A stretch of 64,000 bases of DNA from Dichetophora obliterata (taxonomy: Eukaryota > Arthropoda > Insecta > Diptera > Sciomyzidae): assembly GCA_963920525.1 (NCBI GenBank), contig OY986438.1:131346920-131410919 (forward strand), given 5' to 3'. The notes under the pieces were generated by a model, which saw only the letters and a list, made by a program, of their open reading frames with translations, was not told where the DNA came from and ran no database searches. The position numbers were made by a program, and so were the translations under genes. Of this stretch, positions 33,848-43,860 are shown piece after piece; positions within the stretch are counted from its first letter, which is position 1, and each line of letters begins with the position of its first letter.

Positions 33848-36591
33848 GATATTGCAAACCTTAATTTTAAGCCAAACTGTACTTCATTCATGATTGATCA
33901 AATATTTACAAGAGCAATTGAACAAATATTTACTAGAGTATGGTCTATAAACCTAACCTAACCTATATAAAAGTTTCCAAACATATTTTAAATTCACTAT
34001 CTTAATATATTAAAGGCAAGTACGCTGCTCAGTGTCCAATAGTCGACGAGATTTCTCAAACTGTTTAGCCTGAAAGTATGCACATCTCAATACATAAACG
34101 GCACGCATGCTGCTCAGCACACAGTATTTCTTAAATTGTAATTATTTTTTGACAGTAAAGTAATTTTTAAAACACACTGTTCTCAAAATTTTCAGTCTGA
34201 AAGTATGCACAGAAAATATATTTGATACTTATCAGTGAAAATATTGGGTTTTTACAGTAGTTCACAATAATTTTTTGATCTACATAACTACCTCCTTTTT
34301 CATTCTTTTATAAAAAAGTTATGACGAATATAATAAAATTCTTTTGAGTCGATTTGCGTCAATTGCACCAAAAAATATAGTTGTATCAGCCGCGAAACGA
34401 CACCTGAGTTGCTACTTATATGAAGGTTGCAAGGCCAGTTTGTAAAGTTGTGTATGATTATGAGTGTTATCAAACTCGACTTTTTGCACTTTTACACTTA
34501 AACTAATTTTTTAACACTGCTTCAGTACGTAAAGTGTTATTTAAAGTGGTGCATTTGTATTTTGCAAAAAGCAAGTGTATAAAAAATCAAGCTTTAAAAA
34601 AAAAAATGCTTTCGGCAAAAGGCTACAAAAACAAAGTGTGCGGAGGACCTGACGTAGGACAGGCTATTAAACTAGTGTTAGAATAAACGCAGAAAGAAGA
34701 ACGAGTAGGAGAGTTTTTAACTGGCGCCTTTTGCGTTAGTTTTAAATATAAGTGTATCAGCGCAATTACGCAATAAATTGCTTTTATTTAACAACGTAGC
34801 GCTGCATTACCAATGTCTATGCCGTATGGAAAAAATTTTGCCGAAAAGGTTAAAAAAACCTTTATATTTTAATGGCAAACCTTTATCAATGCCAAAAAGC
34901 AATATCAAGAACAACAGCAGTAGCAGTATCGGCATCAGCACCTGCAACATTTTCTAAGCTCACAGTAAGCCCCAATAGAGGGGCTATTCATTCCTTAATA
35001 AGAAAGTGTTCGGATGAAGTGCGGTCGTCGAGGTTTGTCGACAACTGCAAGCCAAGCGAATGAAATCTATCGGATGTGTGCACACTTGGCTGAACAAACG
35101 AAGCAAATTTCATGTTATCCAGTACAACAAATACAATGAGTTGCCATCATAAAATATGTTTATTTGTGCAAGAACATGCATAGGTAAAAAAACCAAAGGC
35201 TTAAATTGAGCCTAACTCACAGACACTCGAGGACATTGTTGGAAGTAGACTAGATGTTGACTTGTCCTCGACTCAGTTGACTGCTTCATTTAACTATCAC
35301 AGGCAGTGCCACCTACTTGAACGGACAGACGGCCAGATGCATAGGACTGAAAATCACACACACACAGACATATTTTAGGCTCTTTCGAAGAAAATAACAA
35401 AACCAACAAGGTATAAACCTAGCACACACACACGTCAACATCATATTCATTCAAAAGCGAAAACCTAACAAAGCCTAAAAAATTTCATACAAATTTTCCT
35501 CGATTCGTTGTATTAAAAGGGGGAATCATTCGTATAGCCATAGAAAATACATCTACAGTATATTTTGTTGTTTTTTTTTATAACACTGTTAAGCACTGTT
35601 ACAAGTAGGTATGTATAGCATATGTTGGATGCCTCTTGTTTTGTATTCATTATTTTGAAACAGGATTTCGTTGTACGTCAATGATTTTTCACAAAACCAT
35701 CCATTCAGCCATCCATGCTTCCATCCATTCTTCAATATTGTGGTTATCGTCTAGCCGAGTTCATGTAACCTTGTGACAGGTTTTGTGAAGCTAGCTTGCT
35801 ATGTGTGAGTTGCTGGTTGGTTGGTCGGTTGGCTTTCTAGTTGTCTTTTCTCAGAGCAAAGCTTAGCGAATATGAGTTGGGCCACAAATGCGCAATCTTG
35901 AAATCTCAATTATTCGCTGACATTTTCATATGTGTGAATGCTTGTTAGAATGTTTACATGTAGATGTATTCCTCACTATTTTAGGATGACACAATCGGCT
36001 TGTTCTGTATACAGTGCTTGTTGTAGAAAGTTGGGAAGTGAATTGTTAACATTTTCTGCCTGAGCGCGACTTTAGGGACTTTTATTCACTCGACGAGAAA
36101 AGTGCGCTGAATTGACGCTTTTAAGGTGTGGCACTTAGTGCTTTAGCTCATTTAATGAGTGCATTTTTTATTTTTGTTTTCGTTTCGTTTCAATTACAAT
36201 TCCAAAACCTCCGACATAAAATCATTCTAATGGAATGGAAAAAGCCTCTAAGTAAAAAGGTGAGAGTTGTGCGAATGCACAGATAATAATAATAATAGGT
36301 TGTAAATGTTTTAGCATCGCGTGACTCTTAAAGTGTATCTTGAGGTCGTGGAGTAAAAAAGTGAATTGCTTGTTTCTATGCAAGCCAAAAATATACAAAG
36401 TTATAACTGTATTTTAAGAAAGAATTGCTACAATTAACCCATCTTGGCCCGGTACCCGATCCTGTATGCTGATTTTGCTGATATTGTAAACAGTGATTTT
36501 TTTTGTTCCTTATTAAGGTAGTAGATAGTTAATTGAGGAGGGAGCGATTCACCTAGTTACTGCGGCCTCAAGGACCAATTGTAACAACCAT
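33848..36591. other. Intergenic DNA with a small direct repeat; no gene seen
   Basis: At 34019-34205 a unit containing 'gctgctcag...ctgaaagtatgcaca' occurs twice about 130 bp apart. The frame at 34872-35063 lacks any recognised motif. The more GC-balanced stretch 34600-35500 could include an untranslated exon, but nothing in the sequence proves it. Confidence 0.4.
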
Positions 36592-36619
36592 CTATGAGTT
36601 ATAGTTCATCCTTAATCGT

Positions 36620-36870
36620 TTAGTTTGTTAGGAACAGAGCGATGTCCTTAGGTGAACTATCCACTATTTGGTGCGGTTCTAGGTACAATGCACCTAAGTA
36701 GCGAAGTCGGGTCCTAATTAGACCGTTACAGTGACACAAAATGTGCTCTGCTGCTTCTTCATTACATAATCTACACAGATCTTCCTGAACTATACCCATG
36801 GTTGACAAGTGCTTATTTACCTTGCAATGTCCAGTTAGGAAACCTGTGACAAGTCTGATGCCAAAAAAAT
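36620..36870 (-). pseudogene. LINE ORF2 C-terminus (zinc-finger tail)
   Basis: Reads 'FLTGHCKVNKHLSTMG', then 'DLCRLCNEEAAEHILCHCNG', then 'RYLGALYLEP', and a stop at 36620. The C-x2-C-x7-H-x4-C tail after 'TGH' is the usual end of ORF2 in Jockey/R1/I-type LINEs. Only this tail is present. Confidence 0.75.
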
Positions 36871-36889
36871 GCCTTGGTTGTGAACCATC

Positions 36890-37184
36890 GGAAAAATATC
36901 GGCGTTACCATGTTGTTGCACTTCAACTGAACAAGCCTGCCACATGTGTCGTATTCGATGGAATTCTTTAGGGACAGTTCTTTCGGCAAAAACCTCAAAC
37001 AAATGGTGCAAAAATCAACGTCCTCATCAGGTGGTTTTGATTGTTGTTTTGTCTTGGGACACTTGGGTGGTGCTAGTTGTGCCTTCGTTGATGCTGATTC
37101 TGCTGGTGGTTTTGACTTTGCTGATAATTTTTTCTGCTTCAAATCATCAATTTTGTCTGGAGAAGTCAACTCGTAGCTCTCCAT
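36890..37184 (-). pseudogene. LINE ORF1 5' part with PHD-like finger
   Basis: From ATG 37184 the first 50 residues are Lys/Ser/Pro-rich. Then 'DFCTICLRFLP' and 'IEYDTCGRLVQLKCNNM' match the spacing of a PHD-type finger (family pattern 'IECD.C..W.H..C'), as found in ORF1 of CR1-group LINEs. The conserved W/H positions are altered (R-L-V-Q), consistent with decay. The frame leaves ORF1 near 36890 at the deletion junction. Confidence 0.5.
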
Positions 37185-37320
37185 TGCCTCTCGGCTACGT
37201 TTCGATGGTTTCTATGGGGTGGCTGCTTGTAATAGCCCAATTTTATTTAGAAGTGGAAAAACACTGGTGCTTTCTGACGCTATTTGACAGTTCTAGTACA
37301 AATCTGGTCTAATCACCACA

Positions 37321-38027
37321 GTGGCTCACAACCTAGCCATGACACCTTTTTGGACACGTCAAAAAGAACGATACTTCCAATCATATTCCGACATAAATAT
37401 GAATCGTATTGAAATATGAAAATATTGAATCGTAAAATATAATCAAAACACTAAACAAATATGCATTACACTCACCTTTTTGGAATTACTTCACTCACTT
37501 GGATAGAACTTTGAAAAAAATCAAAAAACGTTTTTGCAATTGATTTTCAAACACTATGTCTGTAGCTGCCACAAGCAATACGTCTCTACACATAGAGACT
37601 TTTGTGTTTTGTGTAACTACAAAAACTAAGTCATGTCAAAAGACAAACTAGGCACTTGAAAGATTGGCGATATGTCAATTAGAGAAAGAAAAATAACTAT
37701 TGGTTCACAACTCAGCCCTTTCACCAACATATTATAAACATACCACCAAAACAAAGAATAAATTTAAAAACGGACACAGAAAGATGCGCTCAAAGCTACC
37801 GACACCTAATTACAAAACAAATAACAATATAAAAATCAGTAGACAACGAAACGGTGAAATAACGGGTGCTGCAATATAGTTTAAGGCAACATCTGTTCGT
37901 TTTGTCTTCCTGTAACATCTAGCAAAGATGTTAATTTTTATGTTTAATTTTTAGTGCGTATGTTTTAAAATTTTGTTTTTCATAATGTTAAAAGTTTTAA
38001 TACATGTATATTTTTGTTGAAAACAGT
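37321..38027. other. AT-rich spacer, nothing recognised
   Basis: No frame or repeat with recognisable ends. The stretch just before 38030 may be part of the retroelement suggested by the motif there. Confidence 0.4.
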
Positions 38028-38031
38028 GTCC

Positions 38032-38060
38032 CTGATGATGAACTGTGGTGGAGTTCGAAA
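38032..38060 (+). ncRNA. Hammerhead-ribozyme-like core motif
   Basis: CTGATGA (38032-38038) is followed by one base, then a 5-bp stem GAACT/AGTTC (38040-38044 with 38052-38056) closing a 7-base loop, then GAAA (38057-38060). This is the order CUGANGA, stem II, GAAA of a hammerhead. One extra base before stem II and no obvious stem III partner argue against activity. Hammerhead motifs are known in Penelope-like retroelements, so it may mark such a remnant. Confidence 0.35.
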
Positions 38061-38571
38061 TATTGAACGAAATACAAATTAATGTAAATAAAAGATTGTT
38101 TTTTATTAAAAAAGTGACCTTGAGCCCGACCAAAGCCCTGAAGCAAAAAAAATTCGTAATCAACTATTTGAAATTTGTCAGCGAGCACTGCTACCAACCG
38201 GCATTAAAAATTTTGATTTTTTTTTTTAAATGCGAAAAATAAAACTCAGATGATCACCGATCTTTCAAGCTTTGATTTCATTTTTTGAGCAGTTTTATGC
38301 ATGGGAAAACTCTGCGGTCTCTTTTATGTTGTACTAATTTGAATGAAGAATAATAATCAGAAAAAAAGAAATCAGAGAAATCTTCAGAAGCAAAATTTTC
38401 AGCAAAATCCAAAGAGATTTATCTGATAGAAAAGTCCAAGATACTATGGAAAACTTGGCATATTTTCGAACTCTGAAATAATATATTAAAAATTTCCCAA
38501 AATAATAATATATAATAATATAAAGAGTAGTTATAAATATAGTAAACAACGGAGTGCAGCGAATGGATTAA

Positions 38572-38865
38572 CCCTGCTATGATAACCTACGTCTGCGAGA
38601 CGTATGCTTTCTAAATTTTTTGCTCTCTCTCTCTCTCTCGTGAAATGCTTTCACTATAGGTTTTTATTCTCAGTTCTAAATAAAAATAATTATAATAAAA
38701 TGTGTTTGTATTTATAAAAAACAAGTGAATATGCAAAAAAGTCATGTAAGTACAAAAAAATGTTTAATTGCTATTAACATAACATTAAGCCACGAAGAAA
38801 ATGACACGACTGAAAGACGTATAGTTTTCTCTTAAGAGACTTCTTATAAGGTTATCCAAGCAGGT
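38572..38865. mobile_element. piggyBac-type MITE at TTAA
   Basis: Left TTAA (38568-38571) is followed by 'ccctgctatgataacc'. The right end reverse complement is 'acctgcttggataacc', followed outside by 'aataa', a decayed TTAA. 13 of 16 terminal positions match. The interior includes a (ct)n run and is non-coding. Confidence 0.6.
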
Positions 38866-39039
38866 AATAAGAAAAATATTTTTTTTAGATTTTATAACTT
38901 CTTAAGTCCAGGCGATGGGCAAAACTGAAAATGTTTTTTAAATCTGCACCCAATAATCAAAAACAATTGATTGCCGTATACCTATCCCGAAATTTTTTCA
39001 CTGTTTTTATGTTAAATTAATGAATTTAATTTTGATCAT

Positions 39040-39082
39040 TTAGTTGCTCCACAGGGGCAGTTCTTAGATCCGCCACTTATTT
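39040..39082 (-). mobile_element. hAT-type terminus remnant
   Basis: The minus strand reads 'agtggcggatctaagaactg' followed by 'cccctgtgg'. 'CAGTGGCGGATCTA' is a frequent hAT end. No partner end was found. 39083-39279 is AT-rich with a (gt)n run at 39218-39241. Confidence 0.35.
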
Positions 39083-39279
39083 TATTTACACAAGAGGACA
39101 AATTATTTATCAAGAAATATTTTTTTTATTAATAAATAATTAATATTATTTGAATGTTTTACAATAAATAGTTTAAAATTAAATTTATTTTTAATCAACT
39201 AAGAATTTAATTTCTATGTGTGTGAGTGTGTGTGTGTGTGTTGGGGAAATGTCCTTTTTAAATGCCTGCGCCAAAGCGC

Positions 39280-39429
39280 TCACAGATGCACGACCTCGAC
39301 ACCCTGCGGCGCAAAGACAGACTCGGCGGCTAGCTTTAGTTTTTCGGAGACCAAACGAGCTATTTTCGGTGTACGACGCCAGACAAACTCTCGTGTGCGA
39401 TCATGATTATCCTTGCTCTCGACCTCAAC
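39280..39429 (-). CDS. Host gene, terminal coding exon
   Basis: The acceptor 'ttcaatgtag' precedes 39429. 49 codons follow from 'VEVESKDNHDRTREFVWRRT' to 'PQGVEVVHL', with the TGA at 39280-39282. The entry phase is 0, matching the donor of the previous exon. The piece is rich in Arg/Lys and looks helical ('KIARLVSEKLKLAAESVF'). A possible minus-strand poly(A) signal AATAAA lies at 39184-39189. The plus-strand frames over this region are antisense shadows. Confidence 0.8.
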   Translation of the reverse strand, partial: VEVESKDNHDRTREFVWRRTPKIARLVSEKLKLAAESVFAPQGVEVVHL

Positions 39430-39591
39430 CTACATTGAATTAAAAAAAAATCCTTTATTAGTAAATGAAACTTTACTAGGTTTAAGTTGAAAGATTAAAG
39501 ACATAATTTATTTAAGGCATTTTTAACATTTGTTTTTACTAAAGTTTTTTTATATGACCTTGTTATTTATTATGTTGATTTTCTATGATTT

Positions 39592-39789
39592 CAATACAAA
39601 TTCTAAATGTTTGATAGTGTAAATCATACTTGATTTTAAATACAAATTCTAGTTGTTTGATTGTTTAAAATCGTTTATTGAGCTTTAGGTCAGGTTAGAA
39701 CAATTAATTGCTCTACTGAATTTTTCCAAAGAAAAAACAACAACAACAAAGTATGATTTAAACTATCAAACATTTAGAATTTGTATTTA
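39592..39789. repeat. 38-bp inverted repeat inside the last intron
   Basis: 'aatacaaattctaaatgttt' (from 39593) through 'gtaaatcatac' is mirrored at 39750-39788. A further 'tacaaattcta' occurs at 39640. It is about 200 bp overall and probably a MITE within the 395-bp intron 39430-39824. Confidence 0.75.
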
Positions 39790-39824
39790 ATTTTTTTTTT
39801 TACTTTAGTCTAAAAACTACCCAC

Positions 39825-40560
39825 CTGTTTTGGCTGCTGCACCTTGATTGACATGAGTGTGGCACGATCATTGACAACGCTAAACTTAATACGACCGATC
39901 ATTTCGTTGGTGCGTGCGGTGGCCGACTTTACGTTGGTGACACTGCCGCGTTTAAAGGATTTCTCAACGCGCAGTATCAATGGACCCAGTGTGAATTTAG
40001 CCTTAATGGTTGAGTTTTGACGCTCTGGATCGGCAACAACCTTTACATTGCCGACACGCTTCAACGAGGATAACCCAAAGAGGCTACCTTCAGCTTTCTG
40101 TAGTCGCTCAACTGTGGCATCCTTTCCGCTATATTTGACACCTTGCTTAAGTTTTTGTTTGCTGCTACTGTTTTTCGTTGGTGCTGTATTGTGTGAGCTT
40201 TTGTGTTGACCTTTTTTACCCGATTGTTTGTTGCTGCTGCTCTGCGTTGTCTTTGATGCTGTGGATTTTTTTGTATTGCTGGTAGTTTGGGCAGCTGCCG
40301 CTTTGAGCGAAGCCACCGCCTCTGATTCTGCGCCACTGGGCACGGTGCGCATTTCGACGAGGGGCGCTGCCAGATTTTTGTCATTTGATAGATTTTCATC
40401 GGCCTTTGCTTGTTGGAGTTGTTCTTGTTTGCTTTGTTCTGTGGTGGCGGAGGAGAATGAGGTGGTGGTGGTTATGTTTGCATTGTCGCCGGCCTTCATC
40501 AGGCTTTCAGCAGCGGTGTCGTCAGTGGTCACTCTGGGTTCGGATTTGGTGTTTTTGCTA
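39825..40560 (-). CDS. Host gene, penultimate coding exon
   Basis: The acceptor 'gtttaaccag' lies just upstream of 40560; the first base completes a codon (entry phase 2). The donor is 'aaaacag' followed by 'gtgggt' (39819-39824), leaving phase 0. The 245 codons start 'SKNTKSEPRVTTDDTAAESL'. They then have a Ser/Thr/Gln/Lys-rich low-complexity stretch (about 100 residues) and end in a more ordered segment with 'SLFGLSSLKRVGNVKVV', 'KFTLGPLILRVEKSFKRGSV' and 'IGRIKFSVVNDRATLMSIKV'. This last part looks like a folded domain of beta strands and is the best handle for a homology search. Confidence 0.85.
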
Positions 40561-40619
40561 CTGGTTAAACAAATTCAGTTTATGTTGTAGTTGTTGGAAA
40601 AAGAGAATTTGTGACATAC

Positions 40620-40851
40620 AGTTTTTTTGCTGGCGCTACACTCGACTTGGTTGCTGTTGAGCTTGCCTCCGTGGCAGCTGTTTTTGTGGCTTCTTTGACA
40701 GCTGCACCTCGGGTCGAGAGTCTAACCACAAAAGGATCGTAATTGTCGGATACAATGCGATTAATGCGCGCAAAAATTGCATCGATGAAATGATTATGAC
40801 GTTCCTGGAAGGCATCGGATGTCATGTCAATGATATTGTTCTTCAGGTTGC
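40620..40851 (-). CDS. Host gene, coding exon after the long intron
   Basis: The proposed acceptor is 'cttccgaaatag' just upstream of 40851 (entry phase 1). The donor is 'gtatgtcac' at 40611-40619 (exit phase 2), followed by a 59-bp intron. 76 full codons read 'NLKNNIIDMTSDAFQERHNH', 'FIDAIFARINRIVSDNYDPF' and then an Ala/Thr/Ser/Lys-rich part. The first 50 residues look like amphipathic helices. An alternative acceptor ('gcatagcag', exon end 40897, phase 0) would add 'LKHKNKTKNKLTSEIG' but would not match the donor phase at 61781. Confidence 0.75.
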
Positions 40852-41720
40852 CTATTTCGGAAGTGAGTTTGTTTTTGGTTTTATTTTTATGTTTAAGCTG
40901 CTATGCAAGCAAGTTAGTTTTGGCATTAAAATAATTTTTATTGGTCTTAAATAAATTGTTAGTTGCATGAATAAACATAAAATTAACTTGCTGTTAATTA
41001 GCACTAAACTTAGGTACCGCATGCTTTCTACTAAAATCTACAACTACTAAATACAACCATGATGACGTCTTAAGTAACAGCGCCACTGTTTATTTACCTG
41101 GGCCGCCAGTAGGCGGCAGATTAATTAACAATGTTTAAGCAGCCATTTTTTTATGCGTCTATTAATTTAAAAGCCTTAACCCGGAACAACCTGATAGGGG
41201 CTTCATACGTTTGTATGTATTTTTAATGATCCTTTTTGAGTGTACAAATGGCGTAGTTTTATGAGTTTTTTTTAATTTTTTTCTTTCTTATTTTTTAATG
41301 TCGCATGCACGCTGGCTAGATACTTAAGTGGAAAAATATATTAAAGTGTTATGTGAGTGAGATTGTGTGTGTATGTTGTTATATATATATACATGGTTTA
41401 TGAATGCATGCTGAATACGTACACTTTAAACCAATAGCACCATGGGGCAAAAAAATTTAGATGTTTATCAAAAGCCTAAGTAAGCATGCCTGTGCGGTGT
41501 CAGAATTACAAAAAAAATTTGAAGAAGCGAGAACCAGGAGTCAAACTCAGGTTGAACTAAAGATTACTACACCATACGATTGGTTTTTTATCGTATAAGT
41601 ATGGATTTGTAGATTTGTAGGTTTTAATTTGTTATTGTTTTTCTGTTAAAAATAGGAAGTGTTGAAACAAAACAGATTTATATTTGAATGTGTATGACGT
41701 ATCGAAGATGTTATTTATTA

Positions 41721-43008
41721 TTGGGGGTTGGAATTAGTTTTAAAGGTTTTCTAAGAGATGGCGTAACTATCAATAGATCGCATCGGGCACACCTGTGACT
41801 ATATTCATTTCAAAGCACATTGTCTAAGCTTCATTTTTCAGTATGTGTCATTCCACTGAAGTGTAAACAACATATATTTTTTTCTCTGTGAACATGTCGA
41901 CTTTCGTTCCAAAAAAACGCAATTTGCGGGAAGGTTTACTTTTGTGCTTCCATTTGAAGAAAAAAGCGGTTGAAGCACAACGCACGCTTACTGAGGCTTA
42001 CGGGGACTATGCTCCATCGATTTCTACTTGTGAGTACTGGTTCTGTCGGTTTAAAAGTGGTGATTTTGATACGGAAGACAAAGAGCGTCCGGGCCAGCCG
42101 AAAAAGTTTGAAGATGAGGAATTGGAGGCTTTGCTCGATGAAGACCCGTGTCAAACCCTTCAAGAATTGTCAGAATCATTGGGAGTCGACTTATCAACGG
42201 TCGGCAAACGCTTGAAGGCCATGGGAATGATTCAAAAGCAAGGAAATTGGGTGCCGTACCAGTTGAAGCCGAGAGACGTTGAACGGCGATTTTGCATGTG
42301 CGAACAACTGCTTCAACGGCATAAAAGGAAGAGTTTTTTGCATCGTATTGTCACTGGCGATGAAAAGTGGATCCATTACGATAATCCTAAGCGAAAAAAA
42401 TCGTGGGGACCACCCGGCCATGCATCAACATCGAGGGCCAAGCCGAATATTCATGGCGCCAAGCTTATGCTGTGTATTTGGTGGGATCAGAAGGGTGTCG
42501 TGTACTATGAGCTGCTAAAACCTAACGAAACCATCACTGGGGAACGCTACCAACAACAATTGATGCAATTGAGCCGAGCATTAAAGGTTAAACGGCCGGA
42601 ATATGCCAAAAGACACGACAAAGTGGTTTTTCAACATGACAACGCACGGCCACATGTTGCAAGAACCGTCAAGGAAACGTTGGAGGCGCTGAATTGGGAT
42701 GTGCTACCCCACCCGCCTTATAGCCCAGACATAGCCCCTTCCGACTACCACCTATTCAGATCGATGACGCATGGCTTGGCTGAGCAGCGCTTCACTTCTT
42801 ACGAGGATACCAAAAAATGGGTCGATTCGTGGATTGCCTCAAAAGACGAATCGTTCTTCCGGCGCGGAATCCATATGCTGCCAGAAAGATGGGAAAATGC
42901 TGTAGCTAACGATGGACAATACTTTGAATAATATACATTGTACCGTTTTTTCTAAATAAATGCTCAAAAACCGAAAAAAAAACATTTAAAATTAATTCCA
43001 ACCCCCAA
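41721..43008 (+). mobile_element. Complete mariner (DD34D), 1,288 bp
   Basis: Ends 'ttgggggttggaattagttt' (41721) and, reverse-complemented, 'ttgggggttggaattaattt' (to 43008) match with two or three differences in 28. TA lies on both sides (41719-41720 and 43009-43010). The length is within two bases of Mos1. A poly(A) signal AATAAA follows the gene at about 42955. It lies in the host intron, antisense to the host gene. All parts needed for mobility are present. Confidence 0.95.
41894..42931 (+). CDS. mariner transposase, intact, 345 residues
   Basis: Cuts the element out and reinserts it at TA. The frame opens at ATG 41894 ('MSTFVPKKRN', aligning with Mos1 'MSSFVPNKEQ') and stops at 42931, exactly the Mos1 length. 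The in-frame GTG two codons earlier is not needed. Residues 1-110 form two helix-turn-helix domains. The linker has 'WVPYQL' at 119-124 (family WVPHEL). Catalytic Asps are D156 ('VTGDEKW'), D249 ('FQHDNARPH') and D284 ('SPDIAPSDYHLF'), the same positions as in Mos1. There is no stop, frameshift or missing catalytic residue. It probably belongs near the mauritiana/mellifera groups; the exact subfamily is not settled. Confidence 0.95.
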   Translation: MSTFVPKKRNLREGLLLCFHLKKKAVEAQRTLTEAYGDYAPSISTCEYWFCRFKSGDFDTEDKERPGQPKKFEDEELEALLDEDPCQTLQELSESLGVDLSTVGKRLKAMGMIQKQGNWVPYQLKPRDVERRFCMCEQLLQRHKRKSFLHRIVTGDEKWIHYDNPKRKKSWGPPGHASTSRAKPNIHGAKLMLCIWWDQKGVVYYELLKPNETITGERYQQQLMQLSRALKVKRPEYAKRHDKVVFQHDNARPHVARTVKETLEALNWDVLPHPPYSPDIAPSDYHLFRSMTHGLAEQRFTSYEDTKKWVDSWIASKDESFFRRGIHMLPERWENAVANDGQYFE

Positions 43009-43010
43009 TA

Positions 43011-43856
43011 TATTAAATTATATTAGTTTTAAAGCAGTTTTTATTTTCTGTTCATTCAAAAGATAATCCATCAAAGTTTATTTTATTTCACAATCAATAG
43101 AATATGTAAGTCAAACCACAAATTATTAAAAAGAGCACGTTTGTAAAAAAGTCGTTATTTTTAGTGTTACATATGAAAATAATTATAACATATATTTTTT
43201 TATTTATGGGCTCTGATTTTACTTTTGTCTTACGTGACAAACTTAGTCTTTAGCAGAGTAATAAAAAATTTCATTCATGCAAGAAAAACTGGCACTGGCA
43301 ACTAGTTAAATTTTTAGAAAAAATAATATTTTTTCATTTTTTAAAAGAAGAATATTTCTTGAGTGTACAACTCTAAAAATTTCAGAATAATCGAACTTTC
43401 ATTTATGGGGATAAGTAACTTTTAATAGGATTTTTTTCTGCATGCACATTGTAGTCAAAACTATAAATGCGTTTTTCTAAACACCATGTTTTCGGTTAGT
43501 TAAACACCATGTTTAACTTTGGAACAACGGCTTTACCGATTAGTTTGAAACTTTCCTCGAAATTTAACCCTTTCACCAATCACTAACACATTTGTGTGAG
43601 CAAATTTCTGCTATGTTCACGCGTTGGCCTTCACTTGTATGATCGTTTGTTTCCTACACTTCAGTTATTTTACCGTTATTCAAACTTTTCTCTATAGTTG
43701 TGTGCACTTGTTTTTGATTTCTTGTTCATTTGTCGCGTTTTTATTTATCTCAAAAAGACGTCATGTAGGAGCAGCAGCAACGTGCGTATCTTAAGTTTGT
43801 TGTTTGTGAATAAAAACATAAGGAAAATGTTAAAAATGGGTGAGTTTAAAAGGAGA
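43011..43856. other. Spacer between mariner and piggyBac, nothing recognised
   Basis: AT-rich; a near-palindrome 'gttaaacaccatgtttaac' sits at about 43498. The frame 43698-44057 runs into the piggyBac terminus and is a chance frame. Confidence 0.45.
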
Positions 43857-43860
43857 TTAA

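Larger units (their letters stand above)
36592..37320 (-). mobile_element. Internally deleted LINE joining ORF1 to the 3' end of ORF2
   Basis: The minus strand begins with an ORF1-like frame (ATG at 37184), then near 36880 switches to the final part of a LINE ORF2, ending at the stop at 36620. All of the endonuclease, reverse transcriptase and most of RNase H are missing. Such deletion derivatives can be moved in trans by complete elements, like a SINE. Confidence 0.6.

Noticed and set aside
33950..33970. 'cctaacctaacct' as a telomere-type (TTAGG) repeat
   Set aside because: Only two units; flies lack TTAGG telomeres, and short runs occur by chance.
34872..35063. 63-codon frame as a possible host gene
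   Set aside because: No motif, no splice-site support, Ala/Ser low complexity.
39216..39443. Plus-strand frame of 75 codons starting in a (gt)n run
   Set aside because: It overlaps the terminal host exon on the minus strand and starts in a microsatellite.
40228..40660. Plus-strand frames of 90-120 codons
   Set aside because: Antisense to the well-supported host exons; Val/Leu/Trp-rich composition reflects Ser/Thr/Gln/Lys codons on the other strand.
43490..43520. Near-palindrome 'gttaaacaccatgtttaac' as an operator or element end
   Set aside because: Single occurrence and no partner, so no support beyond chance.
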